Under the pieces are notes generated by a model. It saw only the letters and a list, made by a program, of their open reading frames with translations. It was not told the origin of the DNA and did not search any database. The position numbers and the translations under genes were made by a program. 45,366 nucleotides of DNA. Source: an uncultured Micrococcales bacterium (GTDB lineage Bacteria > Actinomycetota > Actinomycetes > Actinomycetales > Microbacteriaceae). Of this stretch, positions 26,198-33,871 are shown in pieces. How positions within the stretch are numbered: the first letter of the stretch is position 1; every line of letters begins with the position of its first letter. The stretch covers positions 1 through 45,366 of the forward strand of contig CAISOV010000064.1 of the NCBI GenBank assembly GCA_903887175.1, written 5' to 3'.

Positions 26198-27628
26198 CTA
26201 GACGTTCGGCGTGTGCAGCGCCCGCGCGACTTCCATGATGGTGCCTGAAAGCGACGGATACACCGTGAAGGTGCGAGCCAGGTCATCGACAGTCAAGCGG
26301 TTTTCGATAGCAACGGCGATGGGGTAAATCAACTCAGATGCCGACTTTGCGACAACCACGCCACCGATGACAGTGCCACCGGTTGAGGCGATGATCTTGA
26401 TGAAACCGAACTGCAAGCCCATCATCTTGGCACGCGGGTTTGATGGCAGATCGAACTTGACGACGTTGCCGTTGACTTCGCCGGCCTCTAGAGCGGCCTG
26501 CGACCAACCCACCGAGGCGATTTCGGGTGAGGTGAAGACGTTAGCCGACACGTTGCGAATTTGGGTTGGCATTGCAACGTCGCCCATGGTGTGAAACACG
26601 GCGGTTCGGCCCTGCATTGCGCTGACGCTGGCCAACGGCAAAAATGTTGTGCAGTCACCGGCCGCATAAACGTTGGCACGTGAGGTGCGTGCAACCTTGT
26701 TGGTGACGATGTGACCCGATTCGGTGAGTTCGACCCCGGCCTCGGTCAGGCCCAAGCCCGCTGTGTTGGGAATCGAACCGACGGCCATCAAACAGTGCGA
26801 GCCTTTGACGATGGTTCCGTCGCTCAATGTGACTTCGACGCCCGAACCAGTGTTGACCACTTTGTCAGCGCGCGACTTGTTGAGCACGTTCATGCCTTTG
26901 CTGCGAAAAACGTTTTCGATTAGTTCGGCGGCATCTTGGTCTTGACTTGGCAACACCATGTCTCGGCTTGAAATCAAAGTTACTTCACAACCGATGCCGT
27001 GAAAAGCTGAGGCGAACTCGGCGCCGGTGACACCTGAACCGACCACAATCATGTGCTCAGGCAGTTCGGTCAAATCATAGAGTTGCTTCCAGGTGAAAAT
27101 GCGGTCGCCATCAGGTTTAGCGTCTGGCAGTTCGCGCGGAGTCGCACCTACGGCAACGATGATGGTTTTGGCCTCCATACGTTCTTCGGCGCCACCGTCT
27201 TTAGGAGCAAAAATAACGTGGTGGTTGCCATCGAGGCGGCCGCGGCCGTTCAAGACTCTGACGCCTGCCTCAAGCAGGGCATCACGCATCTCGACAGATT
27301 GTTCGTGGGCCATGGCGAGCAATCGCTTGTTCACCGCGCCCAAGTCAATTTTCATTTTTGGATGAACTTTTTCGCCATCAACTGTGAAGCCAATGCCGAG
27401 TTTCTCGGCGCGCTTGACGTTGTTAGCTGCGTCGGCGGTTGAGATCAAACCTTTTGACGGCACAACGTCGGTCAAAACTGCGTTTCCACCGATTCCGTTG
27501 CTCTCAATAATGGTCACGTCAGCCCCGAGTTGGCGACCGGCCAAAGCGGCTTCGTAGCCACCAGGGCCACCACCGATAATGACGATGTGGTGGTTCTTTT
27601 TTGCAGTTAACTGGTTTGATTCGCTCAC
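26198..27628 (-). CDS. lpdA: NAD(P)H-quinone reductase of the flavoprotein disulfide reductase fold (LpdA type)
   Basis: The 476-residue protein has the FAD loop IIGGGPGGYEAAL, the NAD(P) loop VVGSGVTGAEFASAF, and the second FAD segment RANVYAAGDCT. The redox-active CxxxxC of lipoamide dehydrogenases is absent; the place reads IGGNAVLTDVVPSKGL. The C-terminal dimerisation segment also lacks the His-Glu pair (it reads ALHTPNV). M. tuberculosis LpdA (Rv3303c) shows this same loss and acts as an NAD(P)H:quinone reductase. It is therefore not an E3 subunit. The start is the GTG at 27628 with CACAAT 6 nt upstream. It diverges from the purine nucleoside phosphorylase gene. Confidence 0.9.
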   Translation of the reverse strand: MSESNQLTAKKNHHIVIIGGGPGGYEAALAGRQLGADVTIIESNGIGGNAVLTDVVPSKGLISTADAANNVKRAEKLGIGFTVDGEKVHPKMKIDLGAVNKRLLAMAHEQSVEMRDALLEAGVRVLNGRGRLDGNHHVIFAPKDGGAEERMEAKTIIVAVGATPRELPDAKPDGDRIFTWKQLYDLTELPEHMIVVGSGVTGAEFASAFHGIGCEVTLISSRDMVLPSQDQDAAELIENVFRSKGMNVLNKSRADKVVNTGSGVEVTLSDGTIVKGSHCLMAVGSIPNTAGLGLTEAGVELTESGHIVTNKVARTSRANVYAAGDCTTFLPLASVSAMQGRTAVFHTMGDVAMPTQIRNVSANVFTSPEIASVGWSQAALEAGEVNGNVVKFDLPSNPRAKMMGLQFGFIKIIASTGGTVIGGVVVAKSASELIYPIAVAIENRLTVDDLARTFTVYPSLSGTIMEVARALHTPNV

Positions 27629-27688
27629 GATTCAATTGTGTCGCAAAACCGTGACCTACCCCACCAAAACAACAAACTGCGAGCCAAC

Positions 27689-27694
27689 TAGACT
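27689..27694 (+). promoter_or_regulatory. Probable -10 box for leaderless purine nucleoside phosphorylase
   Basis: TAGACT lies 6 nt before the ATG at 27701, fits TANNNT, and there is no ribosome site between them. Confidence 0.5.
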
Positions 27695-27700
27695 CAAAAG

Positions 27701-28534
27701 ATGAGCAAAATATTTGAAAACCTGCACAACCACGGCTCGAGCGAACCTTTTGACCTTGCATTAGAAGCTGCGGCGGTTATCGCCGAAAAAACTGGCGTGG
27801 CGAGTCACGATATTGCGCTGACTTTGGGCAGCGGATGGGCTAAGGCTGCTGACCTTATGGGTGAAACTGTGGCGAGCGTTCCGGCAGCTTCGATTCCCGG
27901 TTTTTTGCCACCAGCAGTTGAAGGGCATGTGGCTTCGATACGTTCGATTTTGCTGCCGAATGGCAAGCACGCGTTGGTGTTGGGTGCCCGCACACACTAT
28001 TACGAGGGGCACGGTGTGCGCCGCGTGGTTCACGGTGTGCGAACCGCGGCGGCAACCGGTGTGAAGACCATGATTTTGACCAACGGTGCCGGTGGCATTC
28101 GTGAAACCATCAAACCTGGTTCGCCGGTTTTGATCAGCGACCACATTAACCTAACTGCTGACAGCCCGCTCGAGGGCGCCACTTTTGTTGACCTCACCGA
28201 CCTTTATTCTCACCGGTTGCGCGAGCTGGCTCGCACTGTTGACAGCACCCTCGAAGATGGCGTTTATGTGCAGTTTCGCGGCCCACACTATGAAACCCCA
28301 GCCGAAGTTCAAATGGCAAAGGTTATGGGCGGTCACGTGGTTGGCATGTCTACGGCGCTTGAAGCAATCGCGGCACGGCAGGTCGGCATGGAGGTTTTGG
28401 GGCTTTCGCTCGTGACCAACTTGGCTGCCGGAATTCAGAAGACCCCGCTGAGCCACCAAGAAGTGATCGACGCCGGGCGCGAGGCCGAAGGGCGCATTAG
28501 CGCTTTGCTGGCTCAAATCGTAACCAAACTCTAA
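27701..28534 (+). CDS. Purine nucleoside phosphorylase (trimeric, class II)
   Basis: The 277-residue protein has the trimeric PNP motifs. These are LTLGSGWAKAADLMGE (phosphate loop), VLGARTHYYEGHGV, LTNGAGGI, YVQFRGPHYETPAEVQM, and GMSTALEAIAARQVGMEVLGLSLVTNLAAG. It splits (deoxy)inosine or guanosine with phosphate to base and (deoxy)ribose-1-phosphate. The mutase 14 bp downstream could move the phosphate to C5 for catabolism, and the nucleoside transporter and deaminases further on complete the salvage route. In M. tuberculosis the same pair is annotated deoD (Rv3307) and pmmB (Rv3308), as I recall, although deoD properly names the hexameric enzyme; hence no symbol is given. Confidence 0.93.
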   Translation: MSKIFENLHNHGSSEPFDLALEAAAVIAEKTGVASHDIALTLGSGWAKAADLMGETVASVPAASIPGFLPPAVEGHVASIRSILLPNGKHALVLGARTHYYEGHGVRRVVHGVRTAAATGVKTMILTNGAGGIRETIKPGSPVLISDHINLTADSPLEGATFVDLTDLYSHRLRELARTVDSTLEDGVYVQFRGPHYETPAEVQMAKVMGGHVVGMSTALEAIAARQVGMEVLGLSLVTNLAAGIQKTPLSHQEVIDAGREAEGRISALLAQIVTKL

Positions 28535-28548
28535 AGGGCAACTGCCGA

Positions 28549-30267
28549 ATGTCATTCTCTGAAGTTCTTGAACTAGTGGCAGCCGCTAAGGCTTGGGTTG
28601 CTCAAGACCCTGACGCCGAAACCCGGTTTGAGCTCGACACTTTGATTGCAAAAGTTGAAGCCGGCAGCAAGGCCGACCTTGCCGAATTGCGAGACAGGTT
28701 CGGGGCTCGTTTGGGTTTTGGCACAGCTGGCTTGCGCGGTGAGTTGGGTGCTGGCCCGAACCGAATGAACCGTGTTTTGGTGGCGCAGGCTGCCTCTGGT
28801 ATTGCGTCTTATTTGAAGGCAAACTTTGCGGCGCCAACTGTGGCAATTGGTTTCGACGGCCGCGTCAACAGCGATGTTTTTGCTGCCGACTCAGCAGCCA
28901 TTTTTGCTGCGGCTGGCGTCGCTGTTCACTTATTTGATGACTATGCCCCTACCCCGTTGCTGGCTTTTGCAGTAAAGCACTTGGAGCTTTCGGCTGGCGT
29001 GATGGTGACTGCCAGTCACAACCCTGCGCGTGACAACGGTTACAAAGTTTATTTAGGCGGCGCCAACGGCGGTTCGCAAATCATTGCCCCTGTCGATAAA
29101 GAAATTGCTGCCGAAATCGAGCGGGTAGCAAAGTCGTTGACTTTTGACCAGATTGCCAAGGTGGCCGACCTTGACAGCGCACCTAACGTGCACCTTTTGG
29201 GGGCAGAGCTTCGAAATGACTACCGATTGGCCGCAGCAAAATGGGCTGGCTTTGGGGTTTTGAACCCAAATGCCAAACAGGTCAAAATGGTTTACACAGC
29301 CATGCACGGTGTTGGCTGGGCAACTGTTGAACCGCTTTGGGCTTTGGCTGGTTTGCAACCTCTCGAAACAGTGACCGAGCAGTTGCGCCCCGACGGTCGA
29401 TTCCCCACGGTTGCGTTCCCGAACCCTGAAGAACCGGGCGCTCTTGACTTGGCGTTTGCCAAGGCTAGTTCGGTTGGTGCTGAGGTGATTTTGGCAAACG
29501 ATCCTGATGCCGACCGTTTGGCTGTGGCGGTTGCTGATGTTTCGGTCGATGGCGGCTGGCGCAAGTTGACCGGCGATGAAGTTGGCCTTATTTTGGCTGA
29601 TGAAATCGCGGCTCGCTTTTCAGCCGCTGGGGTTGCTGACCCAGCCGCCGCGGGTAACTCTGCTGCTTTGGCTTGTTCGATTGTGTCGAGTTCGGCGCTG
29701 GCAAAAGTTGCGGCTGCTTACAACTTAGAGTTTGTCGAAACGTTGACGGGTTTCAAATGGATCTCAAAAGTTCCTGGCTTGATTTTTGGTTTTGAAGAGG
29801 CTTTGGGTTATTGCATTGACCCTGGGGTTGTGCCTGACAAAGATGGCATTTCGGCGGCGGTTTTGATGGCTGACATTGTTAACCGACTTGCCTCTGGTGG
29901 CAAGAACCTTGCTGATCATTTGTCTGATTTGGGCAAAAAGTATGGTTTTTTTGCTACGGGCCAGATTTCGATTCGCGTGACTGATTTGAGCCTGATTGGC
30001 GCAACCATGGCTCGTTTGCGTGCGCAGCCTCCGGCAGCAATCGATGGCATTGCCGTGACTTTTTCTGATTTGGCGCTTGGCGCGCGTGGCTTGCCGCCGA
30101 CCGAGGGTTTGCGCTTTGACAGCGCCGTTGGGCACCGAGTTATCGTTAGGCCGTCTGGCACTGAGCCTAAGCTCAAGTGCTATTTGCAGTCTGAAGGCAA
30201 AAGCGCAGCTGAGGCCGAGGCTGCCTTGACAGGTTTAACAGTGGCTATGAAGACCCTGCTGGGCTAG
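28549..30267 (+). CDS. Phospho-sugar mutase (phosphoglucomutase/phosphomannomutase or phosphopentomutase type)
   Basis: The 572-residue protein is an alpha-D-phosphohexomutase. LGFGTAGLRGELGAGPNRMN is the start motif, the phospho-Ser is in VMVTASHNPARDNGYKVYL, the metal loop is ANDPDADRLAVAV, the sugar loop GFEEALGYC, and the phosphate loop RPSGTEPKLKCYL. Its length and the GLRGELG motif put it with the PGM2/pmmB branch, some of which act on deoxyribose- or ribose-phosphate. Following directly after the purine phosphorylase (14 bp), a phosphopentomutase role is plausible but not proven. It ends on a CTAG that also holds the stop of the convergent PTS IIB gene. Confidence 0.9.
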   Translation: MSFSEVLELVAAAKAWVAQDPDAETRFELDTLIAKVEAGSKADLAELRDRFGARLGFGTAGLRGELGAGPNRMNRVLVAQAASGIASYLKANFAAPTVAIGFDGRVNSDVFAADSAAIFAAAGVAVHLFDDYAPTPLLAFAVKHLELSAGVMVTASHNPARDNGYKVYLGGANGGSQIIAPVDKEIAAEIERVAKSLTFDQIAKVADLDSAPNVHLLGAELRNDYRLAAAKWAGFGVLNPNAKQVKMVYTAMHGVGWATVEPLWALAGLQPLETVTEQLRPDGRFPTVAFPNPEEPGALDLAFAKASSVGAEVILANDPDADRLAVAVADVSVDGGWRKLTGDEVGLILADEIAARFSAAGVADPAAAGNSAALACSIVSSSALAKVAAAYNLEFVETLTGFKWISKVPGLIFGFEEALGYCIDPGVVPDKDGISAAVLMADIVNRLASGGKNLADHLSDLGKKYGFFATGQISIRVTDLSLIGATMARLRAQPPAAIDGIAVTFSDLALGARGLPPTEGLRFDSAVGHRVIVRPSGTEPKLKCYLQSEGKSAAEAEAALTGLTVAMKTLLG

Positions 30268-30533
30268 AGAATTGCGGCCGCGAGTTTGTCGCTGAGTTCT
30301 TCGAGGTCAAAAACTTTGTCGATTGCGATGATTTCGGCGGCTCCGGCAACAAGTTTGTCTTGAAGCCCAGCTGTGGTTAGAAAAATTTGGGCATCTCGAG
30401 TGGTATTTGCTGTTTCAATGTCGGTCGCTTCGACCAGCGCTTCTATTCCGAGGCGTTTCAAAACGCGGTCGGCATTCATTTTGAGCAGCACTGACGTGCC
30501 AATGCCCTCGCCGCATACCGCCAAAATCTTCAT
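30264..30533 (-). CDS. PTS IIB component (ascorbate/galactitol-type fold)
   Basis: The 89-residue protein begins MKILAVCGEGIGTSVLLKMN, the P-loop of lactate-/ascorbate-type IIB domains with the phosphorylated Cys7. The rest matches the length of stand-alone UlaB/SgcB-like proteins. It would take phosphate from the IIA encoded 17 bp upstream and pass it to a sugar at a IIC membrane protein. No IIC is present in the window, so it may use a distant IIC or serve only for signalling. The stop shares a CTAG palindrome with the mutase stop on the other strand. Confidence 0.85.
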   Translation of the reverse strand: MKILAVCGEGIGTSVLLKMNADRVLKRLGIEALVEATDIETANTTRDAQIFLTTAGLQDKLVAGAAEIIAIDKVFDLEELSDKLAAAIL

Positions 30534-30550
30534 CTTGCTATTTTGGCACC

Positions 30551-31012
30551 CTAGTTAGAAATAATCTCTACAAACCGCGCAAAATTAGAAAGTTTTAATA
30601 GGGAATTCACAAACTCGGGCTGAATCAGCTTTTCGGCCAACAGCTGCAAAGCCACAATGTGCTGTTGCTTATCAACTGCAGCAAGGCCCACCACCACCGA
30701 AACGGGGTCGTTGTCGCCGGCGCCGAACTGCACTGGTTCGGCCAGCGTGACCAGGCTCATTCCCCAGCGCAAGACTTCAGCTGAGGGTCTGGCGTGAGCC
30801 AGCGCAAACCCGGGCGCAATCACAATGTAGGGCCCATTGGTTTCGACCGCTTCGATCATCGCCTGCGTGTAGGCGTCGGTGGCTACACCGGCGGCCACTA
30901 AACCCGAGCCGGCCAATGCAATAGCCTCGCGCCAAGAATCTGCCGAGCGTTGCAACAACACCGACTCGGCGCTAAAAGCATTAGCTAAATTGCCGTTAGG
31001 CAAAGTCGGCAA
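30551..31012 (-). CDS. PTS IIA component (mannitol/fructose/ascorbate type)
   Basis: The 153-residue protein has the PTS_EIIA_2 motif IVIAPGFALAHARPSAEV with the phospho-accepting His near residue 73. It follows a typical start (WREAIALAGSGLVAAGVAT) and ends with LLAEKLIQPEFVNSLL. It accepts phosphate from HPr; an EI-like gene lies at the right edge of this window. The start is a TTG: either 31012, overlapping the adenosine deaminase gene by 17 bp, or 31003, which has GAAGG at a better distance. No ATG or GTG start exists nearby. A IIA in a nucleoside catabolic cluster without IIC is uncommon and may be regulatory. Confidence 0.82.
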   Translation of the reverse strand: MPTLPNGNLANAFSAESVLLQRSADSWREAIALAGSGLVAAGVATDAYTQAMIEAVETNGPYIVIAPGFALAHARPSAEVLRWGMSLVTLAEPVQFGAGDNDPVSVVVGLAAVDKQQHIVALQLLAEKLIQPEFVNSLLKLSNFARFVEIISN

Positions 31013-32087
31013 AGCCTTCGCTGATCATGTCCATAAGCTCTTCGCGCTGTTCAAGATCTTGAAAAGCAGCTTCGGCAGCGTTTAACTGAAAAGTCTCTAG
31101 GTCTGCCAGTGTGTAATCAAATGTGTCAACCAGCAACTCGAGCTCTTTGGTCAAAGTTGTGCCGCTCATCAAGCGGTTGTCTGTGTTCACTGTGACTTTG
31201 AAACCAAGGTCATAAAGAACAGCAAACGGATGATCGCTCACCGTGGCATCGTCAATCTGCACGGCACCGGTTTGCATGTTTGACGAAACTGCAAGTTCTA
31301 GCGGAATCTGACGGTCATAAACCCAACGCGCAACCGGGCCGAGCTCGACAAAGTCGGTGTCGCTTTCGCTGCGTGATAGCAAAATGTCTTCGATGATTCG
31401 AACGCCGTGACCTAGCCGAAGTGCTCGGCCTGAAACCAAAGCATCGTGAATGCTGTCGATGCCGTCGGCTTCACCCGCGTGAACTGTGACCGGCATGAGT
31501 TCGCTGGCCAAGTAGTCAAACGCCAGCTTGTGGCGAATCGGCAAGAAGCCTTTTTCAGCACCTGCAATATCAAAACCAACCACACCTGCATTGCGGTGTC
31601 TAACAGCAAGTTCAGCGATTTCAAGACCGCGGTCAGCATGACGCATTGCGGTGACTAGTTGCCCAGTTCGAATGAATCCGCCTTTGGCCTCAATGGCATC
31701 CATGCCCTGTTCTAAACCGTCTTGCACTGCTTCAACAACCTGGTCAAGCGTTAGACCCTGCTGCAGGTGCTGTTCAGGCGCCCAGCGAACTTCGCCATAG
31801 ATCACACCGTCGGCCGCTAGATCAAGCACAAACTCGCGTGCCACCCGTTGCAAACCCTCAACGGTTTGCATAACTGCAATGGTGTGGTCGAAAGTTTCAA
31901 GGTAACGCACGAGTGAGCCTGAATCGGCAGAATCAACAAACCACTGACCCAGTTCAATTGGGTCGGTGGTTGGCAACTTGTGGCCGGCCGCTGCTGCGAG
32001 GTCGATGATTGTTTGAGGGCGCAAACCACCGTCAAGGTGGTCGTGCAACGAGATTTTTGGCAGCTTCTTGAGGTTCAAACCAGACAT
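30996..32087 (-). CDS. add: Adenosine deaminase
   Basis: The 363-residue amidohydrolase has the zinc motif SLHDHLDGGLRP (HxH), the catalytic HAGEADGIDSIHDAL (His, Glu), ELAVSSNMQTGAV, and the second metal/catalytic part VNTDNRLMSGTTL. It converts adenosine or deoxyadenosine to inosine, which the purine phosphorylase can then cleave. Length is normal. It is 9 bp downstream of the thymidine phosphorylase gene and overlaps the PTS IIA start, in one minus-strand run with the transporter genes. Confidence 0.94.
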   Translation of the reverse strand: MSGLNLKKLPKISLHDHLDGGLRPQTIIDLAAAAGHKLPTTDPIELGQWFVDSADSGSLVRYLETFDHTIAVMQTVEGLQRVAREFVLDLAADGVIYGEVRWAPEQHLQQGLTLDQVVEAVQDGLEQGMDAIEAKGGFIRTGQLVTAMRHADRGLEIAELAVRHRNAGVVGFDIAGAEKGFLPIRHKLAFDYLASELMPVTVHAGEADGIDSIHDALVSGRALRLGHGVRIIEDILLSRSESDTDFVELGPVARWVYDRQIPLELAVSSNMQTGAVQIDDATVSDHPFAVLYDLGFKVTVNTDNRLMSGTTLTKELELLVDTFDYTLADLETFQLNAAEAAFQDLEQREELMDMISEGFADFA

Positions 32088-32096
32088 TTTTGCTTT

Positions 32097-33425
32097 CTAA
32101 CCTTCGATTCGGTCAATCACAATGCTACCCGAGCCACCAAAACGGTTAGGGGTCATAGCTGTGCCAAAAGCGTTGAACGGTTCGTTATTTGAGCCGATGT
32201 CAAACCCGCCTTCAAGCGCAGCTAAGCCCGCATCAAAACGTGAAGCTTCATCTGTGAACAGCGTCATGAGCGGCTGGCCAGCGACAACCGCCTGCCCGGG
32301 CTTGATGTGCAAGGTGATTCCCGCGCCAAACTGAACGGCGTCTTCTTTGCGCGCCCGACCAGCGCCCAAACGCCAAGCTGCCACCCCGACCTGCAGGGCA
32401 TCTAGCCGATTTAAAAAGCCCGAAGCGCTTGCCATAATTGTGTGGCTCTCACGCGCCTGCGGCAACGGCACACTTAGATCGCCGCCTTGAGCTTCGATCA
32501 TTTGAACCCACTTGTCGTGAGCTTTGCCGTTTTTTAGGTTGGCGTGCACATCAACGTCACCGTGACCTGCAAGTCGCAGCATTTCAGAGGCAAGTTCAAC
32601 CGTCAGCTCAACAACATCGGCCGGGCCGCCACCCTGCAGCACTTCAATTGATTCTTCAACCTCAAGTGTGTTGCCGATTTTTAGACCGAGCGGCGTGTTC
32701 ATGTCAGTTAGCAACGCTGTGGTTTTAACACCAGCATCTTGGCCAAGAGCAACCAGAGTTTGAGCCAGCTCTCGCGCCCGCTCAGCCGTTTTCATAAAGG
32801 CGCCAGAGCCAACTTTTACGTCTAGCACCAAAGAATCGGTGCCTTCGGCAATCTTTTTGCTCATGATCGAACTAGATATCAAGGCAATCGACTCAACCGT
32901 GCCAGTCACATCGCGCAAGGCATAAAGTTTTCGATCGGCCGGCGCTAGGCCAGTGCCCGCCGCGCAAATCACCGCGCCAACCTCAGCCAATTGGCGGTGC
33001 ATTTCGTGGTTGCTCAGAGCCGCGCGCCAGCCATGAATTGCTTCTAGCTTGTCAAGCGTGCCGCCGGTGTGCCCCAAACCTCGACCCGACAGCTGCGGCA
33101 CAGCAACGCCAAAACTGGCGACCAGTGGTGCAAGCGGCAGAGTGATTTTGTCGCCGACTCCACCGGTCGAATGTTTATCGGCAGTTGGCCAAGGCAATGC
33201 AGCAAAATCAAGTCGCTCACCAGAAGCAATCATGGCGGTGGTTAGGTCATGAATCTCGCGGCGGTTCATTCCGTTGAGCAAGATTGCCATTGCCATTGCC
33301 GACATCTGCTCGTCAGCAACCGCCCCTGAAACATAGTTCTGAACCAGCCAGTTGATGGCTTCGGTGCTGAGTTCGCCGCGCTCACGCTTGGCGATAATAA
33401 GTTCGACAGCGCTAAAACTTGCCAT
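32097..33425 (-). CDS. deoA: Thymidine (pyrimidine nucleoside) phosphorylase
   Basis: The 442-residue protein has the class II phosphorylase signature: ADKHSTGGVGDKITLPLAPLVA, the glycine-rich SGRGLGHTGGTLDKLEAI, and ISSSIMSKKIAEGTDSLVLDVKVGSGAFM. The C-terminal PYNP domain is present (GRARKEDAVQFGAGI). It splits thymidine, deoxyuridine or uridine with phosphate. Uridine use as well as thymidine cannot be excluded. The start lies 2 bp after the cytidine deaminase stop, with GAAGGG inside the end of that gene as its ribosome site, so translation is coupled. Confidence 0.94.
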   Translation of the reverse strand: MASFSAVELIIAKRERGELSTEAINWLVQNYVSGAVADEQMSAMAMAILLNGMNRREIHDLTTAMIASGERLDFAALPWPTADKHSTGGVGDKITLPLAPLVASFGVAVPQLSGRGLGHTGGTLDKLEAIHGWRAALSNHEMHRQLAEVGAVICAAGTGLAPADRKLYALRDVTGTVESIALISSSIMSKKIAEGTDSLVLDVKVGSGAFMKTAERARELAQTLVALGQDAGVKTTALLTDMNTPLGLKIGNTLEVEESIEVLQGGGPADVVELTVELASEMLRLAGHGDVDVHANLKNGKAHDKWVQMIEAQGGDLSVPLPQARESHTIMASASGFLNRLDALQVGVAAWRLGAGRARKEDAVQFGAGITLHIKPGQAVVAGQPLMTLFTDEASRFDAGLAALEGGFDIGSNNEPFNAFGTAMTPNRFGGSGSIVIDRIEG

Positions 33426-33427
33426 TG

Positions 33428-33859
33428 CTATAACCCTTCGCCCAAATCTTCGCCCGCGTTACCGCCGCGCTGCGCAAGATCGCTGCGGCCAAAAGCATCA
33501 GGCAAAACCTGTTCAATCGTGCGAATGCCCGAGATGGTCTCAAGAAGCATTCCCGGCGCCGAGTGTTCAAAAAGCAACTGCCGGCAACGCCCGCATGGCA
33601 TCAAAATGTTGTTTGACTTATCAACACAGGTGAAGGCCACCAACGTGCCTCCCCCGGTGCGAAATAGGTCGCTCACCAACGAGCATTCAGCGCAAAGCGT
33701 CACGCCATAGCTTGCGTTCTCAATGTTGCAACCCGCAACCACGCGGCCATCGGCGGTCAAAGCCGCAGCCCCAACCGCAAAGTTGCTGTAGGGCGAATAA
33801 GACTTGAGCATTGCTTCACTGGCCGCTGCCCTAAGGGAATCCCATTTAATTTCAACCAT
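33428..33859 (-). CDS. cdd: Cytidine deaminase
   Basis: The ~143-residue protein is the small tetrameric type. It has YSPYSNFAVGAAAL, the zinc/catalytic TLCAECSLV (Cys, Glu) and MPCGRCRQLLFE (two Cys). It turns cytidine or deoxycytidine to (deoxy)uridine, which the neighbouring phosphorylase can then cleave. The ORF track starts at a GTG (33871), but the ATG at 33859 has AGGTGG 8 nt upstream, so I use it. It sits between the permease (12 bp upstream) and deoA. Confidence 0.93.
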   Translation of the reverse strand: MVEIKWDSLRAAASEAMLKSYSPYSNFAVGAAALTADGRVVAGCNIENASYGVTLCAECSLVSDLFRTGGGTLVAFTCVDKSNNILMPCGRCRQLLFEHSAPGMLLETISGIRTIEQVLPDAFGRSDLAQRGGNAGEDLGEGL

Positions 33860-33871
33860 ATGTAACGCCAC

